Assembly: GCF_001431295.2 (NCBI RefSeq)
Contig: NZ_LKAJ02000001.1
Coordinates: 3,162,001-3,226,000 of the forward strand
Direction of reading: 5' to 3'
Length of the DNA stretch: 64,000 nt
Source of the DNA: Candidatus Berkiella aquae
GTDB lineage: Bacteria; Pseudomonadota; Gammaproteobacteria; Berkiellales; Berkiellaceae
Under the pieces are notes generated by a model, which had not been told where the DNA came from, made no database searches, and saw only the letters and a program-made list of their open reading frames with translations. Made by a program: the position numbers and the translations under genes. Every line of letters starts with the position of its first letter. Position 1 is the stretch's first letter. Positions 10,344-19,374 of this stretch are shown piece after piece.

Positions 10344-10375
10344 ATCAGGGGGAGAATGACGATTCTCCCCCTGAT
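10344..10375. repeat. Perfect 14-bp GC-rich hairpin between purH and purD
   Basis: A perfect 14-bp inverted repeat (10344-10357 with 10362-10375) around the tetraloop GACG. A smaller GCGCAG/CTGCGC hairpin (10320-10338) lies just before it. No T-tract follows on either strand. It looks like a dispersed palindromic element or an mRNA processing/stability structure; only one copy is seen here. Confidence 0.5.
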
Positions 10376-10437
10376 AACCCCCATCGCAAAGAACAAAGTG
10401 CATTAGATATATTTGGGTGAGTTTTAGGAAAGAATAA

Positions 10438-11736
10438 ATGAATAAAATACTCGTAATTGGTAATGGTGGCAGAGAACACGCCTTAGCTTGGAAACTTGCG
10501 CAATCACCCGAGGTACAAAAAGTTTTTGTTGCACCCGGTAATGCCGGCACTCACCGCGAACCTAAAGTTGAAAATGTTGCTATCGATACGCTCGATTTTG
10601 CAGCACTGACCGATTTTGTAAAGAATCAACACATCCATTTTACGGTAGTCGGTCCTGAATTACCGTTAGTTGCAGGTATTGTCGACTACTTTAAAGAACG
10701 TAATTTATTGTGCCTAGGGCCAAGTCAAGCTTGTGCCCAGCTAGAAGGCTCTAAAGCTTTTGCCAAAGAATTTATGCAGCGCCATCATATTCCGACGGCA
10801 AAAGCAAAAACGTTTACCGATGCCGCTGATGCGCATGCTTATTTGGCAACCTGCCAATTTCCTCAAGTGATTAAAGCAGATGGTTTGGCAGCAGGCAAAG
10901 GCGTTGTGATTGCGCAAAATCTCGGAGAAGCGACTCGCGCGATTGATGCCATGCTCAGTGAATATCATTTTGGTGATGCAGGCTCCCAGGTCGTGATTGA
11001 AGAATTTATTGAAGGTGAAGAAGTTAGCTTTATTGTCTTAAGTGATGGTAAACATTGCATCCCGCTCGCAACCTCTCAAGATCATAAAACGCGCGATGAT
11101 GATGATAAAGGCCCTAATACCGGTGGGATGGGCGCTTATTCACCAGCACCTATTGTCACGCATAGTTTACATCAGCAAATCATGAGCGAGGTGATCGAAC
11201 CCACTTTAAAAGGAATGGCCGAAGAAGGACATCCTTTTGTTGGTTTCTTATATGCGGGTTTAATGATTACCCCTCACGATGATATTCGGGTACTTGAATA
11301 TAACTGTCGTTTTGGCGATCCAGAAACTCAACCTGTACTTTTGCGCTTGCAGGCGGATTTTGCGCAAATGTGTTTAAGCACCCTTGAAGGCACGCTCTCA
11401 CAATTCGTTCCTGCCTGGGATCCACGCCCAGCCTTAGGCGTTGTGATTGCAGCCAATGGTTATCCTGATCATTATCATAAAGGCGACGTGATCCCTACCT
11501 TAAATGACATTCCTGCCAACGATGCCTATAAAATTTTTCATGCAGGAACTCAGCTTCAAGATGGTAACATCGTCACCAACGGTGGACGCGTTTTGTGCGT
11601 AACGGCACTGGGTGATAATTATCGAGATGCACAAGAAAAGGCCTATCGTCTGGTGAAAAAAGTAGGCTGGGATGGCGCATTTTATCGCAACGATATTGGG
11701 CACCGTGCGGTAAAAGCGGAGCGTGAAGATAATTAA
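10438..11736 (+). CDS. purD: Phosphoribosylamine-glycine ligase (GAR synthetase)
   Basis: ATP-dependent joining of glycine to phosphoribosylamine in purine synthesis. The 432-aa ATP-grasp enzyme begins with LVIGNGGREHALAW and has KADGLAAGKGVV, EEFIEGEEVSF, DHKTRDDDDKGPNTGGMGAYSP (read in two parts around KG) and EYNCRFGDPETQP. The start is 8 nt after AGGAAAG. It is the second purine gene of the purH-purD pair. Confidence 0.97.
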   Translation: MNKILVIGNGGREHALAWKLAQSPEVQKVFVAPGNAGTHREPKVENVAIDTLDFAALTDFVKNQHIHFTVVGPELPLVAGIVDYFKERNLLCLGPSQACAQLEGSKAFAKEFMQRHHIPTAKAKTFTDAADAHAYLATCQFPQVIKADGLAAGKGVVIAQNLGEATRAIDAMLSEYHFGDAGSQVVIEEFIEGEEVSFIVLSDGKHCIPLATSQDHKTRDDDDKGPNTGGMGAYSPAPIVTHSLHQQIMSEVIEPTLKGMAEEGHPFVGFLYAGLMITPHDDIRVLEYNCRFGDPETQPVLLRLQADFAQMCLSTLEGTLSQFVPAWDPRPALGVVIAANGYPDHYHKGDVIPTLNDIPANDAYKIFHAGTQLQDGNIVTNGGRVLCVTALGDNYRDAQEKAYRLVKKVGWDGAFYRNDIGHRAVKAEREDN

Positions 11737-11746
11737 ATGGATGGAT

Positions 11747-11765
11747 GCCGCGGACAAGCCGCGGC
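11747..11765. repeat. GCCGCGG palindrome after purD
   Basis: GCCGCGG (11747-11753) and CCGCGGC (11759-11765) form a 7-bp GC-only stem with loop ACAAG. The context (ATGGATGCCGCGG...) resembles small palindromic intergenic repeats scattered in many proteobacterial genomes. It may also act as a purD 3' hairpin. No T-tract follows. Confidence 0.45.
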
Positions 11766-11829
11766 AAGTAGCGCTAATGCAGTTGGGGCTACAGCGGACA
11801 AGCACGCATAAAAGTAAACGGGAAAGAAT

Positions 11830-12654
11830 ATGCCTGAGTTACCTGAAGTAGAGACCACAGTCAGAGGGATCCGCCCTCATCTTGTCGATAATACGGTTAA
11901 ACACGTTGTTGTCAGACATAAACAATTGCGTTGGCCGATCCCTGCGTTAACGTTGCAAAGGTTATTACCGACACAAACTATTCTCAATGTAAGCCGTAGA
12001 GCCAAATATATTTTAATTGAAACGTCTGCAGGAACATTGGTGATTCATTTGGGCATGTCTGGCACGCTTTGTTTGGTTGATGCAAAGACGCCGGTGAAAA
12101 AACATGATCATTTCGATTGTCATTTAACGGATGATTTAATCTTGCGTTATAACGATCCTCGGCGTTTTGGTGCTATTTTATGGGCAGGTCACGACTTAGA
12201 TTCTTTAGCGGTATTAAATCATTTGGGACCCGAACCCCTTAGCAAAGCCTTTCATGCCGATTATTTATTAAGCAAAGCTCACAAACGACAAACCTCCATC
12301 AAACAATTGATTATGGACGGGAAAATCGTTGTCGGTGTGGGTAATATTTACGCCAGTGAAAGTTTGTTTCTTGCCAAGATCCACCCTTTAATGAGCGCAA
12401 AGCTTCTGAATAAAACGCAAGCCAAAGTGCTGTGTGAAACTATCCGCCAAGTCTTACGGGCAGCGATTAAAAAGGGCGGTACCACATTAAAAGACTTTGT
12501 CCAAAGCGATGGTAAGCCAGGCTATTTTAGTCAACAACTGACCGTTTATGATCGCCAAGGATTACCTTGTGTACAATGCAAAACCCCGATCGAACATATT
12601 CAACTAGGACAACGAGCAACCTATTTTTGCCCTACCTGTCAAAAATATCCCTAA
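11830..12654 (+). CDS. mutM: Formamidopyrimidine-DNA glycosylase
   Basis: Bifunctional glycosylase/AP lyase that removes 8-oxoguanine and formamidopyrimidines. The 274-aa protein begins PELPEVETTVRG, which supplies the catalytic N-terminal proline. It also has the NDPRRFG segment, VGVGNIYASE (helix-two-turn-helix) and a C-terminal zinc finger with two Cys pairs (CVQC and CPTC). Start after GGGAAAGA. Confidence 0.96.
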   Translation: MPELPEVETTVRGIRPHLVDNTVKHVVVRHKQLRWPIPALTLQRLLPTQTILNVSRRAKYILIETSAGTLVIHLGMSGTLCLVDAKTPVKKHDHFDCHLTDDLILRYNDPRRFGAILWAGHDLDSLAVLNHLGPEPLSKAFHADYLLSKAHKRQTSIKQLIMDGKIVVGVGNIYASESLFLAKIHPLMSAKLLNKTQAKVLCETIRQVLRAAIKKGGTTLKDFVQSDGKPGYFSQQLTVYDRQGLPCVQCKTPIEHIQLGQRATYFCPTCQKYP

Positions 12655-12672
12655 AAACTCTCCTTTTATCGG

Positions 12673-12699
12673 AAAAAGATTACTCAAGTAAACTTTTTT
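12673..12699 (+). terminator. Putative intrinsic terminator after mutM
   Basis: AAAAAG (12673-12678) and TTAC (12680-12683) pair with GTAA (12688-12691) and CTTTTT (12693-12698), with one A-A mismatch and loop TCAA, ending in six T residues. The stem is AT-rich, so strength is uncertain. Confidence 0.45.
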
Positions 12700-12750
12700 C
12701 TGTTAACATTTTAGCCGTTCCCCCAATTTTACTTTCAGCGAGTGTTAATC

Positions 12751-13698
12751 ATGCGCCGCGCGCTCACGTCTGGCTATTTTGCTCTTACTTTTGCTCAAGT
12801 TGGCATCAGTCTTAATGTTGTCACCTCAAAATTTCTTCTTTCTAGCATGCCGATGTTCATGTTATTAGCCAGTCGCTTTGGGCTCAGCACACTCGTATTA
12901 TGGCTAGTCTTACGTTTAACTGGCACGTCTATTATGGATCCCCGTCATCCCCAAGGTAAATTAACAACCAATGACTGGACATTAGCCATCTTATTGGGCG
13001 TTTTTGCTGCTTTCTTATTTAATATATTTTTTGTGTGGGGATTACAGCATACGACGGCAACAGCTGCCGGTATTATTGGTAGCACTTTACCTGCCTTAAT
13101 TGCTTTATTTTCAGTCTGGTTACTTAAGGAACGTTTAAATTCGGCTAAAATAATTGCATTAGCTTTAGCCATGCTGGGTATTCTGGTTATCAATGTCGAT
13201 CATTTTGAAGCTACTTCTGTTAATCACACCTATTTTGGAGACTTCCTCATTTTTATCGCGATGTTTCCTGAGGCATGGTATTCGATTATTAGTCGTAAAT
13301 TAGCCAATCGGGTCACGCCATTAGGTGGGGCCTTCATTGCGAATGTGGTTGGCTTTGTCACACTCTTACCTTGTGCACTCATGGCAGGCGCTATGGACTT
13401 TTCTATTTATAGCTCATTTGAATTTGCGTTGATTGGTGTTGCCGCGATGAGCAGCCTTATCTTCTTTTGGGCGTGGGCCTGGGGGCTTAGTTTCATTCCT
13501 GCCAGTACAGCAGCTATTTTTGGTGGCGTAATGCCGGTTGCAACCACCCTATTTGCTATTTTGTTTTTAGGTGAAAATCTGCATTGGTATGATTCTGTAG
13601 GAATGTTGCTTGTGCTTGCGTCGATTATCGTTGGTGCAGGCTGGCGTATGCGCGTCAAAGCACCGATTACAGTCGATCAAAGTTCGATAGGGAATTAA
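12751..13698 (+). CDS. EamA/DMT-family membrane transporter
   Basis: About 315 aa with roughly ten hydrophobic helices in two repeats, the layout of drug/metabolite transporters. The first EamA repeat covers about 1-150 (the GLQHTTATAAGIIGSTLPALIA helix pair, split here by the loop, ends in WLLKERL) and the second about 160-300 (ASTAAIFGGVMPV, FLGENLHWYDSVGM). The substrate cannot be read from the sequence. ATG 12751 is chosen over an in-frame GTG at 12742. Its 3' end overlaps the convergent acyltransferase gene by 4 bp. Confidence 0.85.
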   Translation: MRRALTSGYFALTFAQVGISLNVVTSKFLLSSMPMFMLLASRFGLSTLVLWLVLRLTGTSIMDPRHPQGKLTTNDWTLAILLGVFAAFLFNIFFVWGLQHTTATAAGIIGSTLPALIALFSVWLLKERLNSAKIIALALAMLGILVINVDHFEATSVNHTYFGDFLIFIAMFPEAWYSIISRKLANRVTPLGGAFIANVVGFVTLLPCALMAGAMDFSIYSSFEFALIGVAAMSSLIFFWAWAWGLSFIPASTAAIFGGVMPVATTLFAILFLGENLHWYDSVGMLLVLASIIVGAGWRMRVKAPITVDQSSIGN

Positions 13699-14372
13699 GT
13701 CGTCGCGATATAAGGTTTGCAATCGACCACAGGTTGTTTGGAAGTGCCTTTCAATAATTCAAAAGCGGTTAATTCAGCAACATCAATCGCTTTTGCCATT
13801 TGTTCATTGACGCTTTCTGACACTTCACTCACACTGATTGGCGCATCGAAATAGAGTACCGCTTTGGTAAACGGTAAGGGTAGTTGATATTTATCCCATG
13901 ATTTGAATTGCCATGGTTTTGAATAAGCTACACCAATAGGAACGACTTGTAAATTCGCTTTATGAGCCAGAAATGAAATACCGGCTTTTGCTTTTAAGGC
14001 AGGACCTCTAGGGCCATCCGCAGCAATGCCCATGGAATAACCTTCTTTAGCTGCATTGATTAACTTCACAAGGCTACTAATGGCTTTGCGGCTTGATGAA
14101 CCTCGCACCACATGATATCCCAATTGTTGTAACCAAACGGAAAGCATTTCACCATCACGTGAAGCACTTACTAATCCCACATGTTTTGCAGGGCCCCATT
14201 TGGGCAAAAACATAATGGGGGCAAATTGCTTGCCATGCCAGAAGCCATACACATATTGTCGTGTTGGGTCGACATTCGGATGCATACAAACCTGGACGCG
14301 AAGCGATTTCAGCAAGAGCTGGCTCGCGCAATGGGCAAAATTTCCGATAAATGTTGGCGTTATAACTGACAT
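13695..14372 (-). CDS. DUF374 lysophospholipid acyltransferase-family protein
   Basis: A 225-aa protein of the DUF374 branch of the LPLAT-like acyltransferases. It has the short catalytic motif FWHG near residue 45, the SASRDGEM segment, and IAADGPRGP with the glycine-proline acceptor motif. The family is thought to act on lipid A or phospholipids at the inner membrane; the exact substrate is not known. It is the last gene of the minus-strand run that begins with the carbonic anhydrase. Confidence 0.85.
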   Translation of the reverse strand: MSVITPTFIGNFAHCASQLLLKSLRVQVCMHPNVDPTRQYVYGFWHGKQFAPIMFLPKWGPAKHVGLVSASRDGEMLSVWLQQLGYHVVRGSSSRKAISSLVKLINAAKEGYSMGIAADGPRGPALKAKAGISFLAHKANLQVVPIGVAYSKPWQFKSWDKYQLPLPFTKAVLYFDAPISVSEVSESVNEQMAKAIDVAELTAFELLKGTSKQPVVDCKPYIATT

Positions 14373-14444
14373 TTTTTAAAGAAAGAAAATCAACTTACAC
14401 AAGATAAAATTATACGTGGTTCTGACCCACTTTTAAAGCTTAAT

Positions 14445-15692
14445 CTAAAAACGACACGTCGAACGATGCTCTTGCGAAGCGTCGATCGCCTGTGCTCGCG
14501 CTTTCACTTCGACTAAATCATGAAGACGCCGGCTGATCTCTCTTTGCCCACTACTGCCGCTGGCACTCGATAAAGGCGTAATCTTGAGTAACATCTGTGG
14601 CATAAAGGATTTATAGGGCTCCAAACGGCTATCTAAATCATGGATTTCACCAAATAAATTTAGCCAATATGTTTTATTACTTTCCGGAAGTTTTGCTGTT
14701 TTGTCATCAAATTGACGAAGTTTTTCACAAATCAATTTGCGCGATTGCTCACTTGATTGTTCATTATAGCCTTTTAAACGGCTTGGTAAGGGCATTGAAA
14801 AATGCTGATAGGCTTTCACTTCTTCTTCAAGATATAAGCGCTCAATTAATTCTTCGCACAAAATTTGATTGAGCCCTGTTAAGACATGGCTATCTTTTAA
14901 TGTGCAAGGAAACACATCGACCATTGCGGCAGGATCATGTGGCGCCTTTTGGCGAAGTTTATCCTGGCTGACACAAAATTCGAATAAACGTTTCATTGCC
15001 TCTTCACAGGCCTTCACAGTGACTTCTGTTCGACCAGGCCCCGCATAATGCATGGACATTTTTTTAGAGATCAACGGGATAGTGACTTCAAAGGTACCTG
15101 CTTCGGTCGCAATTTTGGCTAGTTCTTGCGCTTCTTTTGCACTCACCGCTAAATTTGCAATCATATTTTCATCAACGATAAAGTCAAAAACAGGTTTGGG
15201 TTTTTCTACGGGAACATCCGGCTTAAGTTCTTCTACGGGAACGTCCCCTTTAGGCGCCTCTACAGCAACCTCATACCAAAGTTTTTCTCGCCGTGATAAC
15301 TCCGAATATGCTCCCTCACTTAATGCCTTTAATTGACGTTTAAACCTTGTCAAAATTAAAAGCTTATTGATAGTGATGGATTTTTCTTTGAGTGCATTTT
15401 TAAGCATCACCTCAAATTCATCGCGGGTTTTACCCATTAATTCTTTCCAAGTCACACCAAAATGCAATTTCAGCTCGTCTAATGAAGGCTCTGCAATTTG
15501 TAATTGTTGGATACCTTGCACCATTCTGGGATCAAAACTCGGCTGTGCCACCTGTGCGCTTTGTAATTTCAATTGTAGGGCTAGTGCTTTTTCGGCAGAT
15601 TCAGGCACCGCAATACTTAATTCTTCTAGGTGTTTACGAATCCTTTCTTCGACACGATGAATTAAAAATTCTAATGCTTGAATCAATAGCAT
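14445..15692 (-). CDS. Uncharacterised 415-aa, mostly helical protein
   Basis: I do not recognise this protein. It is predicted mostly helical and charged, without a signal peptide or membrane segment. An N-terminal amphipathic region (1-130) is followed by a short Pro/Val/Lys-rich spacer (about 150-168: KGDVPVEELKPDVPVEKPKP, 20 residues) that looks like a linker, then a larger C-terminal region with cysteines. Its ATG lies 2 bp after the folA stop with a G-rich ribosome site overlapping that stop, so it is translationally coupled to folA. That placement inside a conserved thyA-folA neighbourhood is unusual. It could be a lineage-specific effector or a cytosolic accessory protein; nothing decides between them. 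Confidence 0.75.
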   Translation of the reverse strand: MLLIQALEFLIHRVEERIRKHLEELSIAVPESAEKALALQLKLQSAQVAQPSFDPRMVQGIQQLQIAEPSLDELKLHFGVTWKELMGKTRDEFEVMLKNALKEKSITINKLLILTRFKRQLKALSEGAYSELSRREKLWYEVAVEAPKGDVPVEELKPDVPVEKPKPVFDFIVDENMIANLAVSAKEAQELAKIATEAGTFEVTIPLISKKMSMHYAGPGRTEVTVKACEEAMKRLFEFCVSQDKLRQKAPHDPAAMVDVFPCTLKDSHVLTGLNQILCEELIERLYLEEEVKAYQHFSMPLPSRLKGYNEQSSEQSRKLICEKLRQFDDKTAKLPESNKTYWLNLFGEIHDLDSRLEPYKSFMPQMLLKITPLSSASGSSGQREISRRLHDLVEVKARAQAIDASQEHRSTCRF

Positions 15693-15694
15693 TG

Positions 15695-16183
15695 CTACCC
15701 CCGACGTTCCATCGTTATAAAACTATAATCATAAGCATGTTTTGCATCTTGAAAATATTCTTCATGGGCTGTTTCTTCCCATGCATCTTGATCAAACTCA
15801 ACAAACGTGGTTTCGCCATTTAAAGTGGTATGAACCAGGGTGATATAAAGGGTGTGAGCTTGCGGAAAAAATAAACGATAAATTTCGCCACCACCAATGA
15901 CCATCACCTCTTCTGCTGTCCCGGCTTTTGCTAAGGCTTCCTCGACAGAATGCACCACATCACAACCTGGCAATGTTAAAGCCTGTTGAGTGAGAATAAT
16001 GTTTTGTCGTTCTGGTAACGGTTTTCCAATGGATTCGTAGGTTTTGCGCCCCATAATGATAGGTTTGCCTATCGTCAGTTCTTTAAAATGCTTTAAATCA
16101 TTGGGTAAATGCCACAGTAATTGATTATTGTGACCAATCACCTTATTTTCAGCCATTGCAACGACGAAGCTAATTTTTTTCAC
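15695..16183 (-). CDS. folA: Dihydrofolate reductase
   Basis: NADPH-dependent reduction of dihydrofolate, regenerating the folate consumed by ThyA. From the GTG at 16183 the protein is 162 aa, close to the usual 160. It starts KKISFVVAMAENKVIG and has LLWHLPNDLKHFK with the catalytic Asp, IIMGRKTYESIG and the VMVIGGGEIY motif. An upstream ATG at 16231 would add 16 residues inside thyA; I reject it because AGAGAA lies 8 nt before the GTG and homologous length fits. It sits 11 bp after thyA. Confidence 0.95.
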   Translation of the reverse strand: MKKISFVVAMAENKVIGHNNQLLWHLPNDLKHFKELTIGKPIIMGRKTYESIGKPLPERQNIILTQQALTLPGCDVVHSVEEALAKAGTAEEVMVIGGGEIYRLFFPQAHTLYITLVHTTLNGETTFVEFDQDAWEETAHEEYFQDAKHAYDYSFITMERRG

Positions 16184-16194
16184 AATACTATTCT

Positions 16195-16989
16195 CTATAC
16201 GGCAATCGGCGCTTTGATTGCAGGATGACACTCGTAATCGGATAAAACAAAGTCTTCAAAACGAAAATCTTCGATATTTTTTACATCCGGATTTAACAAC
16301 ATCTTAGGTAAAGCATAAGGCGTTCTTGCTAATTGCGTTTTTGTCTGCTCAATATGATTAGAATATAAATGCGCATCACCTAAAGTATGAACAAACTCGC
16401 CTAATTTTAATCCTGTCACTTGGGCAATCATCATGGTTAATAAGGCATAGGAAGCAATATTAAAGGGAACACCCAAAAAGATATCAGCACTTCGCTGATA
16501 GAGTTGACAAGATAAGCGACCATTTGCAACATAAAATTGAAAAAAGCAATGACAAGGTGCTAATGCCATTTCTGGTAATTCGGCGACATTCCAAGCGCTA
16601 ACAATCAAACGACGTGAATCTGGATTGCTACGAATATCATCAATCAGTTTAGCAAGCTGATCAACCGTATCACCGCGATGCGTTGGCCAAGAGCGCCATT
16701 GTTTACCATAAACGGGCCCTAAATTTCCGTCTTGATCAGCCCATTCATCCCAAATCGTGACCCCGTTATCATTTAAATAGCGGATATTGGTATCACCTTT
16801 AATAAACCACAATAATTCATGAATAATCGATCTTAAGTGACATTTTTTAGTTGTCACTAAAGGGAAACCGGCATTTAAATCAAAACGCATTTGATAACCA
16901 AAGTAGCTTAAGGTACCTGTACCAGTACGATCATCTTTTGGCGTCCCTTTTTCTAACACCCAATTTAATAGCGTTAAATACTGTTGCAT
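16195..16989 (-). CDS. thyA: Thymidylate synthase
   Basis: Methylates dUMP to dTMP with methylenetetrahydrofolate. The 264-aa length equals that of the E. coli enzyme, with the nucleophile Cys146 in [15 protein letters not shown] near the N-terminus, the [12 protein letters not shown] segment, [19 protein letters not shown] and GDAHLY. It is followed by folA and preceded by lgt 9 bp upstream, the usual gammaproteobacterial lgt-thyA-folA order. Confidence 0.97.
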   Translation of the reverse strand: MQQYLTLLNWVLEKGTPKDDRTGTGTLSYFGYQMRFDLNAGFPLVTTKKCHLRSIIHELLWFIKGDTNIRYLNDNGVTIWDEWADQDGNLGPVYGKQWRSWPTHRGDTVDQLAKLIDDIRSNPDSRRLIVSAWNVAELPEMALAPCHCFFQFYVANGRLSCQLYQRSADIFLGVPFNIASYALLTMMIAQVTGLKLGEFVHTLGDAHLYSNHIEQTKTQLARTPYALPKMLLNPDVKNIEDFRFEDFVLSDYECHPAIKAPIAV

Positions 16990-16998
16990 GAAAACCCC

Positions 16999-17799
16999 TT
17001 ACACTTTGCAAAATTCATAGGGTTGCTGACGAGGCTTAAGTAATAAATACAGCCCAAATAAAATCATTGGCAAACATAATATTTGCCCCATTGTTAGCCA
17101 GCCAAAGGCAAAATAACCATATTGCGGATCCGGTTGGCGAAAGAATTCTTCAAAAATCCGAATGACACCATAACCCAGTAAAAAGATCCCTGAAACAGCG
17201 CCCACATGGCGTTGCTTGCTGGAATATAACCATACCAGCATAAATAATAATCCGCCTTCTAAGGCAATGGCATACAAAGGAAAAGGATGACGAGGTAAAA
17301 AGCCGGCTTGTGGAAAAACCATCGCCCAAGGCACATCGGTTACTTTGCCCCACAATTCACCATTAATAAAATTACCCAGTCGACCGGTTGCGATAGCCAA
17401 TGGCACGGTAGGCGCAATAATGTCTCCAATGACCCAGAACGGGTATTGTTGGTGCCTAGCAAATAAGGCGGTAGAAATGATGACGCCTAACAAGCCACCA
17501 TGAAATGACATGCCCCCTTGCCAGATTTTAAATAGCTGCAAAGGATCCTCTAACCAATCTGGCATTGCGTAGAAAAGCATATAGCCAATACGCCCCCCAA
17601 GCACCACGCCCATTGCGGTATAAAATAGCAAATCATTTAATCTTTCTGGGGATTCCCACCCAGGCAAAGACTTGGTACGAATTCTAGCGGCAAGCCAACA
17701 GGCGACAAAACCGACTAAATACATAATGCCGTACCAGCGGATCTGGAAGGCATCAGTGATATGTAAGGCAACTGGATTTATATTGGGATATTCGATCAT
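16999..17799 (-). CDS. lgt: Prolipoprotein diacylglyceryl transferase
   Basis: Inner-membrane enzyme that adds diacylglycerol to the lipobox cysteine of prolipoproteins. The 266-aa, seven-helix protein has the HGGLLG segment, the signature GRLGNFINGELWG (about 141-153) and the RIFEEFFRQPD segment. It lies upstream of thyA in the same direction. Confidence 0.96.
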   Translation of the reverse strand: MIEYPNINPVALHITDAFQIRWYGIMYLVGFVACWLAARIRTKSLPGWESPERLNDLLFYTAMGVVLGGRIGYMLFYAMPDWLEDPLQLFKIWQGGMSFHGGLLGVIISTALFARHQQYPFWVIGDIIAPTVPLAIATGRLGNFINGELWGKVTDVPWAMVFPQAGFLPRHPFPLYAIALEGGLLFMLVWLYSSKQRHVGAVSGIFLLGYGVIRIFEEFFRQPDPQYGYFAFGWLTMGQILCLPMILFGLYLLLKPRQQPYEFCKV

Positions 17800-17820
17800 A
17801 AGTTTTAGTCTACCAGGGCA

Positions 17821-18621
17821 TTAAAACGAAGGCATCATTGTCCAAGCAACGATTAACAGAATACCACCAAAAATACGTTTCACCAGCAATACCGGTAACC
17901 GATGCACTAATAAAACCCCCATTGGTGCAGCAATGAGGCTCGCTAGTCCAATACACAAGGCGGCAGGCCAATAGACATAGCCTAGCGACCCTGAGGGCAA
18001 ACCAGATATATGCCAGCCAACCACCATGGCAGTTAGCGCACCTGAAGTAGCGGTTGGTAACGTTGAAGCAGCAGAGGTTGCACTAACGGCCGGCATCTCA
18101 AGGCCATACCACAACAAAAAAGGAATCACTAAAACACCACCACCAATTCCTAATAAGCCTGCACAAGTACCAATCAACCATGCAAATAAAACAGCGAGTG
18201 CAAGGGGCAGCTTGCGCTCGGGCTTTGCTATCAACTGCGCACGCCCTAACAGCATTTTCCCACCGAGCAATAAACAAAAAAAGGCAAATGTTGTTTTGAG
18301 TAAATGGCCAGGCAAATAATTACCAATAACGGTACCACATAAAGCACCCAATACCGTGCCAGGGATCAGCCACTTTAATACACTCCATTGTACGGCTTTA
18401 CGTTTACTTTGCACCCAGGTAGTCATAAAAGAGGTAATCAAAATCGTTGCTAAAGAAGTCCCTGTTGCAATATGCATCAGATGCTCATGAGGAAAAGATT
18501 GCATTGAAAAAAGCGCAATTAAAGCAGGCACAATCACAATGCCGCCACCCAATCCAAGTAGTCCAGAAAGTAACCCAGCACAAAGACCGGTCAAAATGTA
18601 ACCTAAAAAAAGTAAACTCAT
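17821..18621 (-). CDS. TauE/SafE (DUF81) family membrane permease
   Basis: A 266-aa integral membrane protein with about eight hydrophobic segments arranged as two similar halves. Each half opens with a glycine-rich motif (LLGLGGGIVIVPAL near 20 and LLGIGGGVLVIPFL near 155), diagnostic of the TauE/SafE family. Members export sulfite, sulfoacetate or other organic anions; the substrate here is unknown. The start overlaps the carbonic anhydrase stop (ATGA), so the two are coupled. Pairing with a carbonic anhydrase may suggest an anion link, but that is inference. Confidence 0.88.
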   Translation of the reverse strand: MSLLFLGYILTGLCAGLLSGLLGLGGGIVIVPALIALFSMQSFPHEHLMHIATGTSLATILITSFMTTWVQSKRKAVQWSVLKWLIPGTVLGALCGTVIGNYLPGHLLKTTFAFFCLLLGGKMLLGRAQLIAKPERKLPLALAVLFAWLIGTCAGLLGIGGGVLVIPFLLWYGLEMPAVSATSAASTLPTATSGALTAMVVGWHISGLPSGSLGYVYWPAALCIGLASLIAAPMGVLLVHRLPVLLVKRIFGGILLIVAWTMMPSF

Positions 18622-19292
18622 TTTGAATTTTCAATGCGTTGTAAAATTTTTTCTGCTTCAACTTCATCGATTAAAATAAATTTACCTTCTTCTTCTTCAT
18701 AGGCATAAACTTCTGCTTGACTTAGTTCAAACCACCATCCATGTAACTTTAAACTACCTTCTTGTAATTTTTGTTTTACCAGTGGATAGGTTTTTAGATT
18801 TTCAATTTGTTGTAACACATTGAGTTGTGAAAGACGATTATGTTTTGCTAACTGTGGCGGACAATCATGGTCATGCTGCAATCTTTCCATAATAATTTCA
18901 CCATCCATTAACCACTCACCCAAGTTTGGCATTTGTTCAACGATTGTTTTATCGAGTAATGCTCGCATGGCACCACACTCGGAATGACCACAGACAATCA
19001 GGTTGCTCACCTTCAACTCATGCACCGCAAATTCAATTGCAGCGGCTTCTGATTTATCGCCTGCAGATAATCCGGTGCGATGGCATGGCGGCACGATATT
19101 GCCAACATTTCGTACGACAAATAGATCGCCAGGATCCGTTGATGCAAAGAGATTAGGAACAACACGACTATCAGAACAGGCAATAAAGAGTGTATCGGGT
19201 GATTGACCCAACGCTAATTTAGCAAAGGTCTCAAGATAATGGGGTCGCACATTTTTGCGAAATTCTACCAAACCTTTAACGAGTTTTTTCAT
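18618..19292 (-). CDS. Beta-class carbonic anhydrase
   Basis: Interconverts CO2 and bicarbonate, feeding bicarbonate-dependent enzymes such as acetyl-CoA carboxylase. The 224-aa chain shows the zinc ligands and catalytic pair of the family: C39, D41 and R43 in ACSDSRV, H103 and C106 in CGHSEC. The RNVGNIVPP segment is also typical. It is the first gene of a seven-gene minus-strand run (carbonic anhydrase, permease, lgt, thyA, folA, orphan, acyltransferase). Confidence 0.95.
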   Translation of the reverse strand: MKKLVKGLVEFRKNVRPHYLETFAKLALGQSPDTLFIACSDSRVVPNLFASTDPGDLFVVRNVGNIVPPCHRTGLSAGDKSEAAAIEFAVHELKVSNLIVCGHSECGAMRALLDKTIVEQMPNLGEWLMDGEIIMERLQHDHDCPPQLAKHNRLSQLNVLQQIENLKTYPLVKQKLQEGSLKLHGWWFELSQAEVYAYEEEEGKFILIDEVEAEKILQRIENSK

Positions 19293-19374
19293 GACTTGCC
19301 ATCTTTATTAGGGAAATGAAACTGGGATGAATTAAAACAGCAAATGTCATTTTAATCCATCAAAAATCGCTTTT

